Source: DRTC01 sp964521025 (GTDB taxonomy: Bacteria > Cloacimonadota > Cloacimonadia > Cloacimonadales > TCS61). Taken from it: DNA of 20,075 nucleotides. The notes under the pieces are model-generated. The model saw only the letters and a program-made list of their open reading frames with translations. It was not told where the DNA came from and ran no database searches. Numbering within the stretch: the stretch's first letter is position 1; every line of letters begins with the position of its first letter. Position numbers and translations under genes: made by a program. Of the stretch, positions 14,456-20,075 are shown piece after piece. Where the stretch lies: positions 1 through 20,075 of the forward strand of contig CAZFPK010000054.1 in assembly GCA_964521025.1 (NCBI GenBank), in the 5' to 3' direction.

Positions 14456-15673
14456 ATGAAGAAGTTTTTTTATTCTTTAGTAATGCTTTTTTTAGTATTT
14501 AATATCGGTTTTGCTGCTGAAATGACTTTTATTGACAGTACTGGAGCCTATCAAACCGTTGATTTTACTGATATACTCTATCTAAGTAAGTTCAATCCTG
14601 CATGGGGTACTTTGAACATTGTTCAATTGACAGAAATTGCTAAAACAATCCACGATATTACCATAACCAATAATGATACTGTCGGAAGGACAATCTGGGC
14701 TACTGTCCGTTTTCCGATAGAATTCGATGTTAATATCAGTGGATTATCACCAAACCCGGACCTAACTGTTATATCTTATGCATCGACCTATCCGGGTTCA
14801 TGGTTTGAACCTGATGAAACAAAAGTTGTTTATGATGTTGAAGGTGAAGATTCGGAAGTTCTTACATATTGGTCAGGTTCTGATAAAGCCCTTTTCACAG
14901 GAACCGGCAATTTTTCTACAGATATTGCTACGGATGCTTCCGGTACCGAATATGGTTTTGGCGGAGCTTCGTATGTAACAATTGTTGCTACAACTGAGGC
15001 TAAAGCCATAATTAAGGTTTTGTATGATTATGACGAACCCTTGCCGGTAGAACTTTCCGTATTTATGGCTCGCTATGTTGATAATGCTCCTGCACTTTTT
15101 TGGACTACGCAGACCGAATCTGATAATTCAGGTTTTAATATTTATCGTGGAGAATCTTACGATGCACTTGAAAACAATGCAGTAATTCAAGTTAATCCTT
15201 TAATGATCCCGGGAGCAGGAACAACTTTTGAACCAACAGATTATTCTTTCATCGATGAACACCCTGTTGACATCAACAGCACATATTGGTACTGGATTGA
15301 AAGTAGAGATAATTCCGGGGAAACTGACGGATATGGTCCAATTTCTATCACAATTCCGACCGAAGACAATGATCCTGATTTTTTACCTGAAATAGATATG
15401 GAAGATTTTTACAATTACCCGAATCCTTTTTATCAAAATACAAGAATCAGTTTTATGATGAAAGAAGCAGGAAATGTTGAAGTAACAATTTACAACACTA
15501 AAGGTCAAAAAGTAAGATCGATATTCTCCGGTGATATTACTGCAGATGAAATGAAAGAAGAAACCTGGGATGGAAAAGACAGTTCAGGAAAAAAAGTAAA
15601 ATCCGGTGTTTATCTGTATGTCCTGAAAACTGACACAAACACTTATACAAAGAAGATGATCTTATCTAAATAA
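14456..15673 (+). CDS. Secreted protein: choice-of-anchor-E-like domain, FN3, T9SS sorting domain
   Basis: 405 residues from ATG 14456; a longer frame from 14429 would prefix nine residues across the ribosome-binding site. Residues 1-20 form a signal peptide (ending GFA-A). Residues about 40-192 resemble the choice-of-anchor E domain: LSKFNPAWGTLNIVQL near the start, FTGTGNF and a closing AKAIIKVLYDYDEP. Residues about 197-300 are FN3-like and nearly parallel to the upstream gene (FNIYRGE, GAGTTFEPTDYSF, STYWYWIESRDNSG, GYGPISITIP). NYPNPF at 320-325 begins the T9SS type-A domain (VTIYNTKGQKVRSI, WDGKDSSGKKVKSGVYLY, KKMILSK). The N-terminal half is unrelated to its neighbour's, so only the C-terminal half is duplicated. 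The function of this domain family is not known. It ends 19 bases before a strong terminator. Confidence 0.76.
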   Translation: MKKFFYSLVMLFLVFNIGFAAEMTFIDSTGAYQTVDFTDILYLSKFNPAWGTLNIVQLTEIAKTIHDITITNNDTVGRTIWATVRFPIEFDVNISGLSPNPDLTVISYASTYPGSWFEPDETKVVYDVEGEDSEVLTYWSGSDKALFTGTGNFSTDIATDASGTEYGFGGASYVTIVATTEAKAIIKVLYDYDEPLPVELSVFMARYVDNAPALFWTTQTESDNSGFNIYRGESYDALENNAVIQVNPLMIPGAGTTFEPTDYSFIDEHPVDINSTYWYWIESRDNSGETDGYGPISITIPTEDNDPDFLPEIDMEDFYNYPNPFYQNTRISFMMKEAGNVEVTIYNTKGQKVRSIFSGDITADEMKEETWDGKDSSGKKVKSGVYLYVLKTDTNTYTKKMILSK

Positions 15674-15692
15674 TCTTTTAATTTACCAAATC

Positions 15693-15719
15693 AAAGCCCT
15701 GATTTTCAGGGCTTTTTTT
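15693..15719 (+). terminator. Strong intrinsic terminator
   Basis: AAAGCCCTGA-TTT-TCAGGGCTTT: a perfect 10-bp stem (15693-15702, 15706-15715) with a 3-base loop that runs into seven T (15713-15719). It separates the secreted-protein genes from malK. Confidence 0.93.
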
Positions 15720-15736
15720 GTATCCGGATTTTCATA

Positions 15737-15742
15737 TTGACA
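15737..15742 (+). promoter_or_regulatory. Possible -35 box of malK (TTGACA)
   Basis: Perfect TTGACA, 63 bases before the malK ATG and 17 bases after the terminator T-run. ACTATC or TATCAC are weak -10 candidates at 17-19 bases. Confidence 0.4.
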
Positions 15743-15799
15743 TAAATTCAATAATAAAAACTATCACACGCAAGAATGTTTCAACTGTTGGAGGAATCA

Positions 15800-16912
15800 A
15801 TGGCTCAGGTAATAGTCGAAAAAGTTGATAAGTTTTATGATAATGGTTTCCATGCTGTAAAAGAAGCAAATTTCATCGCGGAAGATAAGGAATTTGTAAT
15901 TCTGGTTGGTCCATCCGGTTGCGGAAAATCGACAACTTTACGAATGATCGCTGGTTTGGAAGAAATCAGTTCCGGGGAAATTAAGATCGGAGACAGAGTT
16001 GTGAATAATATCCAGCCGAAAGACCGTGATATTGCGATGGTCTTCCAGAATTATGCTCTTTATCCGCACATGACGGTTTATGATAATATGGCTTTTGCTT
16101 TGAAACTGCGTAAATATAAAAAAGTGGAGATCAATGAAACAGTTACGGAATCAGCTAAACTTCTGGGAATCGAGGAACTACTGGAACGAAAACCAAAACA
16201 ACTTTCCGGCGGGCAAAGGCAGAGAGTTGCACTGGGAAGAGCGATCGTTCGTCATCCGAAAGTATTTTTATTCGATGAACCTCTTTCCAATCTCGATGCC
16301 AAACTTCGTGTACAGATGAGGGCGGAAATAATCAAACTTCACAAAAAACTCGATACAACGATGATCTATGTAACTCATGACCAGGTGGAAGCGATGACCA
16401 TGGCAGATAAGATCGTGGTTATGAAAGATGGTGACATTCCTCAGATCGATTCTCCTATTAATATTTATAATAATCCCATAAATCTCTTTGTTGCCGGTTT
16501 TATCGGAAGTCCATCGATCAATCAATTCAAAGGGAAGATAATCGAAGAAAAGGGAAAACCGGTTTTTGATGAAGGGAACTTCAAAGTAAAAATTCCGGAT
16601 GATATAAAATCTACGCTCTCAGCATATTTCGATAAAGAAGTCATAATGGGTGTTCGTCCGGAAGATATTTATGATTCTGATTTTGATACTCTGGCAGAAA
16701 TTCCACAAAAGATCGAAGCACTTTGTGAAGTTGTCGAACCCATGGGAAACGAATTTATTGTTTATATGAGTTCCGGAAAATCCAATATTACCGCTCGTTT
16801 CGATCCAAAGAAATTACCTCCCGTCGATGAAAAGATCAAAGTTACGCTCGATATGAAAAAAGCCCACTTCTTCGATTTGGAAACAGAAGAAACGATAACA
16901 TATTTGGATTGA
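15800..16912 (+). CDS. malK: Maltose-type ABC transporter ATP-binding protein (MalK/MsmX/UgpC family)
   Basis: 370 residues from ATG 15800. A longer frame begins at 15776, but GGAGGA at 15790-15795 fixes the shorter start. All ATPase motifs are present: Walker A GPSGCGKST (37-45), Q-loop Gln83, signature LSGGQ (135-139), Walker B VFLFDE (155-160), D-loop SNLD (163-166) and His193 in the switch (VTHDQVEA). A C-terminal regulatory/TOBE part follows (about 240-370), the hallmark of the MalK/UgpC group. It powers sugar import by docking on permease EAA loops; the obvious partners are MalEF and MalG on the opposite strand. Being in its own unit behind a terminator, it could also serve other importers, as MsmX does elsewhere. 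Family is certain, the partner is inferred. Confidence 0.93.
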   Translation: MAQVIVEKVDKFYDNGFHAVKEANFIAEDKEFVILVGPSGCGKSTTLRMIAGLEEISSGEIKIGDRVVNNIQPKDRDIAMVFQNYALYPHMTVYDNMAFALKLRKYKKVEINETVTESAKLLGIEELLERKPKQLSGGQRQRVALGRAIVRHPKVFLFDEPLSNLDAKLRVQMRAEIIKLHKKLDTTMIYVTHDQVEAMTMADKIVVMKDGDIPQIDSPINIYNNPINLFVAGFIGSPSINQFKGKIIEEKGKPVFDEGNFKVKIPDDIKSTLSAYFDKEVIMGVRPEDIYDSDFDTLAEIPQKIEALCEVVEPMGNEFIVYMSSGKSNITARFDPKKLPPVDEKIKVTLDMKKAHFFDLETEETITYLD

Positions 16913-16989
16913 AAATTTTGAGTAAAACTCGATTTGAGATAATCCGGAGATTTAGAGTTGAGAATTACGAATATTGCATAAAACTATAT

Positions 16990-17026
16990 GAAAATTACTT
17001 GAAAGAATTCCTTTCTTTGAATTTTC
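16990..17026. other. Nested inverted repeat between convergent malK and malQ
   Basis: Outer arms GAAAATT/AATTTTC (16990-16996, 17020-17026) enclose GAAAG/CTTTC (17001-17005, 17011-17015). The stem is AT-rich and has no T-run, so it is at best a weak two-way transcription stop. The rest of the 136-bp gap shows nothing. Confidence 0.3.
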
Positions 17027-17048
17027 GCAAAACCATATTACAAAAGTT

Positions 17049-18530
17049 TTACCTTCTGCTTTCTACTGTAATTTTTTTTATTTTTCGTGCTAATTCTTTA
17101 GATAATTGCTCTTTCTTAACTCTCCATTTCCAGTTATTTCCGCCAACCGAACCTGGAGAATTAAAGCGCGCAGAATTATCCAATCCCAGAAAATCCTGCA
17201 TGGGGGCAATAGCCAGGTCTGCTTTCGATTTCCAGGCAACTTCGAGCAATTTCCAACTTATTTTTTCTTTTCCATCATAATCCAAAAATCGGTGAAGGTG
17301 TTCTTTCACAAATTCCGGGATGTTTTTATACCATCCTTCGGTTGTTTCATTATCATGAGTTCCTGTATAAACCACACAGTTTTCAGGATAGTTTTTTGGA
17401 AAGAACGGATTGCTTTCATCTCCACCAAAAGCAAATTGTAATAATCTCATCCCGGGGAATTGAAAATGTACTCGTAATTCAATAACTTTTTCAGTAACCA
17501 GCCCTAAATCCTCAGCAATAATTGGTAAATCTCCCAATTTATTCTGAACTGCTTCAAACAACTTCTTTCCTGATCCGGGCAGCCATTCTCCGATTTCCGC
17601 AGTTTCATTTTCCGCAGGAATGGCAAAATAATGAACAAATCCAATAAAATGGTCGATTCTGACAATATCGACGATTTCCAGTGTTTTCCTGAATCTTTTT
17701 ATCCACCACCGGAAATTTTCTTGTTCATGTTTTTGCCAATCATAAAGCGGATTTCCCCAAAGTTGTCCGAGTTTGCAAAAATCATCAGGCGGACACCCTG
17801 AGACTTGAATCGGATTTTTATGCTCATCGAATTGAAAATATTCGGGATTTGCCCAGGCATCAGAACTGTCGAGGGCAATGTAAATCGGAATGTCACCGAA
17901 AATCTTTATATCTTTTGATCTTGCATATTCGTGGAGTTCTTTCCATTGTTTGAAGAATAGATATTGCAGAAATTTGTGATATAATATTTCCTCATTTAAT
18001 AATTTCTCATATTTTGATATTGCATCTGGTTCTCGTAGTTTTATTTCATTTTCCCATTCATTCCAGGGCTTCCCGTTAAAGTGTCCTTTCAATGAAATAA
18101 AAAGAGCATAATCATCGAGCCAATCCGATTCTTTCTCACAAAATAGAGGAAATTGCAGAGGTATTTTTTTTTGAAAAGTCTTGAATGCGTTTCGGAAAAT
18201 CTTATTTTTTAAATCAATAACTTTTCCGAAATCTACTCTGTCTCCTGGAAAGAGTGTTTCTGTTTCCAAATCATTTTCTAACAGAAAGCCATCTTCAACA
18301 ATCTTTTCCAAATCGATAAATAACGGATTCCCGGCAAAAGCAGAAAAAGTCTGATAAGGAGAGTCTCCGTAACCGGTTGGCCCGGTCGGACAGATTTGCC
18401 AGGTTTTTTGTCCTGAACTTTCCAAAAAATCGATAAATTCGAAAGCATCTTTTCCCAGACTTCCAATTCCGTATTTTCCGGGTAATGATGTGATATGAAG
18501 AAGAATTCCGCTGCGGCGTTTGAATTTCAT
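17049..18530 (-). CDS. malQ: 4-alpha-glucanotransferase (amylomaltase, GH77) MalQ
   Basis: 493 residues, the usual size of the short thermophile-type amylomaltases. The N-terminus RRSGILLHITSLPGKYGIGSLG is diagnostic. The catalytic residues are visible: nucleophile Asp293 in VRIDHF, acid/base Glu340 in IIAEDLG, and the third Asp393 in THDNETT. Other conserved stretches are FGDIPIYIALDSSDAWANP, SGCPPDDF and SPGSVGGNNWKWR. The enzyme disproportionates maltodextrins in the cytoplasm, releasing glucose and building longer chains that phosphorylase can use. It is the cytoplasmic step after the Mal importer in this window. It is transcribed alone, convergent with malK and divergent from the sugar kinase, with AAAGGA before the ATG. 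No missing residues or frame damage were seen. Confidence 0.96.
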   Translation of the reverse strand: MKFKRRSGILLHITSLPGKYGIGSLGKDAFEFIDFLESSGQKTWQICPTGPTGYGDSPYQTFSAFAGNPLFIDLEKIVEDGFLLENDLETETLFPGDRVDFGKVIDLKNKIFRNAFKTFQKKIPLQFPLFCEKESDWLDDYALFISLKGHFNGKPWNEWENEIKLREPDAISKYEKLLNEEILYHKFLQYLFFKQWKELHEYARSKDIKIFGDIPIYIALDSSDAWANPEYFQFDEHKNPIQVSGCPPDDFCKLGQLWGNPLYDWQKHEQENFRWWIKRFRKTLEIVDIVRIDHFIGFVHYFAIPAENETAEIGEWLPGSGKKLFEAVQNKLGDLPIIAEDLGLVTEKVIELRVHFQFPGMRLLQFAFGGDESNPFFPKNYPENCVVYTGTHDNETTEGWYKNIPEFVKEHLHRFLDYDGKEKISWKLLEVAWKSKADLAIAPMQDFLGLDNSARFNSPGSVGGNNWKWRVKKEQLSKELARKIKKITVESRR

Positions 18531-18602
18531 AAAAATCCTTTCTATTCTTTTTTTCTACATGTTCCAAAAAAATCCTTTTGGGAATAAACATGGATAAAAA
18601 AC

Positions 18603-18628
18603 TCCGTTTTGAATATTTCTGAAACGGA
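18603..18628. repeat. Inverted repeat TCCGTTT/AAACGGA in the malQ-kinase divergent region
   Basis: Perfect 7-bp arms (18603-18609, 18622-18628) with a 12-base loop. It lies upstream of malQ, 73 bases from its ATG. Confidence 0.5.
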
Positions 18629-18642
18629 ATTAAATCGATGTA

Positions 18643-18664
18643 TTACGAAACAGGAGTTTCGTAA
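18643..18664. repeat. Perfect 9-bp hairpin TTACGAAAC/GTTTCGTAA
   Basis: Arms 18643-18651 and 18656-18664 with loop AGGA, between divergent malQ and the kinase gene. The inner arm CGAAAC/GTTTCG also occurs at 9099-9117, so it may be a dispersed element. An operator-like role for a shared regulator is an alternative. Confidence 0.6.
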
Positions 18665-18705
18665 CGAGTCTAAAATTTTTGGATAAAATCGAAATATCTA
18701 ATTTT

Positions 18706-18735
18706 CTGGCAATAATTTTTTTTCTTGTATAAAAT
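18706..18735 (+). promoter_or_regulatory. Candidate promoter of the PfkB-family kinase gene
   Basis: CTGGCA (18706-18711) and TATAAA (18728-18733) are 16 bases apart, 46 bases before the ATG at 18779. The -35 box is imperfect. Confidence 0.4.
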
Positions 18736-18778
18736 TTCACTGTAATTTTTTTCAATCCAAAATTCGAAAGAGGTTTAT

Positions 18779-19876
18779 ATGGAGCAAAGAAAGATTTTGG
18801 AAAACACAATACAAAAACTACTGGATAATTTCCAAAGGAACAAAGTATTGATCGGTTTCGACGGTTTTATCGATGAGATTATCGATGTTGTTAAAGAACG
18901 AGTAAATCCTACAAAATATGAAAAAGTAACAGCGATATCGGAGTTCTCGGAAAATATTAAGAAAATGGCTGCCTTAAGCGGAAATATCGAACTTGTTCCA
19001 ACCAAATTAAAATTTGGAGGAAACGGTCCGATCATGGCAAATGCTCTCTTTCAGCAAGGTTTTAAAATCTTTTATATCGGTGCTTTGGGAAAAGAAAAAA
19101 TCCATCCGTTATTTAAAGATTTCGCCAATAATTGCGAAAAGGTAATAACTCTGACTGAACCGGGACATACGGATGCATTGGAATTCGATGACGGAAAAGT
19201 GATGCTCGGAAAAATCAATAAATTGAAAGAAGTAAATTGGCAAAATCTTCTCAGGTATATTTCAAAAGATACGCTGAAAGAGATCATATCTTCGGTTTCT
19301 TTACTTGGGATTACTAATTGGTCGGGATTATTGGAAATGAATTCTATGATCGCAGGATTGAATGAAATCTGTTCGGAAATCTCGCATTGTCCGGTTGTTT
19401 TTTTCGATCTTGCCGATCCAAAGAAACGGACAAAAAATGACATTTTTGAAGTCCTTTCCCTGATCTCAAAATTTCAAAAAAATGCAGAAATAATTCTGGG
19501 ATTGAACAAAAACGAATCGGAAGTGGTTATGGAAGTTCTCGATATTTCAGCAGAAAATATAATAATGAGAACAGAAAAAATCAGGGAGAAATTGGGGATA
19601 ACCGCTGTCACGATTCATCCTTTAAAAGGAGCATCCTGCTCTACAAAAAAAGGATGTTTGTGGATAGACGGACCTTATACTCCCAAACCAAAACTGACAA
19701 CCGGAGCCGGTGATAATTATAATGCCGGATTCTGCTGCGGCTGGATTTCCGGATTTTCACCCGAAGAATGCCTGACTCTCGGAGTTTATACTTCCGGATT
19801 TTATGTCAGGAATTGTTATTCTCCAATACAGGATGAGTTGATTGAGTTCTTAAAACACACACCTGCTTTATCTTGA
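18779..19876 (+). CDS. PfkB/ribokinase-family carbohydrate kinase, substrate unknown
   Basis: 365 residues. The C-terminal PfkB signature is clear: TTGAGDNYNAGF (307-318), with catalytic base Asp312 and the GAGD anion hole. An N-terminal substrate-side motif LIGFDGFIDEIIDVV (24-38) and FGGNGPIMANAL (79-90, the usual GG-N-A substrate region) fit the fold. LNKNESE (242-248) matches the conserved N-x-x-E region. The family phosphorylates sugars or nucleosides in the cytoplasm; the exact substrate cannot be read. The GFDGFIDEI start marks a poorly characterised branch rather than classical ribokinase, fructokinase or 6-phosphofructokinase. Next to malQ, which frees glucose, a glucokinase-like role is attractive but unproven. 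It diverges from malQ over a 248-bp region with two hairpins. GAAAGAGG lies five bases before the ATG. Confidence 0.85.
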   Translation: MEQRKILENTIQKLLDNFQRNKVLIGFDGFIDEIIDVVKERVNPTKYEKVTAISEFSENIKKMAALSGNIELVPTKLKFGGNGPIMANALFQQGFKIFYIGALGKEKIHPLFKDFANNCEKVITLTEPGHTDALEFDDGKVMLGKINKLKEVNWQNLLRYISKDTLKEIISSVSLLGITNWSGLLEMNSMIAGLNEICSEISHCPVVFFDLADPKKRTKNDIFEVLSLISKFQKNAEIILGLNKNESEVVMEVLDISAENIIMRTEKIREKLGITAVTIHPLKGASCSTKKGCLWIDGPYTPKPKLTTGAGDNYNAGFCCGWISGFSPEECLTLGVYTSGFYVRNCYSPIQDELIEFLKHTPALS

Positions 19877-20075
19877 ATCCTCATTATCTTTTTCTAAAAT
19901 ATTAACGAAAAGTCATCCCCATATTTCTTATCATCGTGGTCTCATCTTAAAATATTGGGAATGTAATGTTATCTAACTTACTATCTGTGTACTGGAAAAA
20001 GAAAAAATTTGATAAAGTAGTTTAGTCACTTAAAAAACCAAACTTACCAACAAGTTGTCGTGAAAATTAAGCTGC
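19877..20075. other. Right-edge 199 bp without a recognisable gene
   Basis: AT-rich DNA. A 19-codon frame from 19965 has only a poor ribosome-binding site and no recognisable product. No terminator hairpin for the kinase gene, tRNA or repeat was seen. Confidence 0.5.

Noticed and set aside
15776..15799. Longer start for malK
   Set aside because: GGAGGA at 15790-15795 lies within the extension, and family members begin near MAQV.
19965..20024. 19-codon frame at the right edge
   Set aside because: Too short, with a weak ribosome-binding site and no known peptide; likely chance.

Overview
The window fits an AT-rich, Gram-negative-type bacterium. Evidence for an outer membrane: several outer-membrane beta-barrels, lipoproteins, a PorV/PorQ-like protein, and secreted proteins ending in the NYPNPF / FlgD-like C-terminal domain associated with type IX secretion (T9SS). 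This combination, with binding-protein-dependent maltose uptake and no SusC/SusD pair, suggests a Cloacimonadota-like or other Fibrobacterota-Chlorobiota-Bacteroidota (FCB) group genome. The taxonomic call is an inference from protein style, not from a marker gene.

Layout. Positions 1-7787 (minus strand) hold a tightly spaced envelope cluster. In transcription order it encodes a secreted protein with three starch-binding-type repeats and a sorting domain, a secreted protein with a CBM9/DOMON-like domain, a PorV-like protein, an outer-membrane beta-barrel, a second beta-barrel with an N-terminal glycogen-binding (CBM48/AMPK-beta type) domain, a small CBM48 lipoprotein, and the start of one more exported protein that runs off the left edge. 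Positions 7976-11415 (minus) hold a maltose-type ABC importer: a substrate-binding-protein/permease fusion (MalE-MalF) followed, after 338 bp rich in inverted repeats, by a MalG permease. Positions 11535-15673 (plus) hold three more exported proteins: one with two starch-binding repeats plus FN3, and two that share the same FN3 + sorting C-terminal half. A strong intrinsic terminator follows. A MalK-type ATPase (15800-16912, plus) and MalQ (17049-18530, minus) converge. A PfkB-family sugar kinase (18779-19876, plus) diverges from malQ. The last 199 bp show no gene.

Working model (inference): starch- or glycogen-like glucan is held at the surface by secreted and barrel-linked binding modules, passes the outer membrane through the barrels, is imported by MalEF-G-K, is disproportionated by MalQ, and the released sugar may be phosphorylated by the PfkB-type kinase. 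Functionally this would parallel the Bacteroidota Sus system with different parts. No glycoside hydrolase of the amylase type (GH13) and no regulator is visible in the window.

Non-coding DNA is notable for many short perfect or near-perfect inverted repeats between minus-strand genes, one group of which even underlies the first ~49 codons of the PorV-like reading frame.
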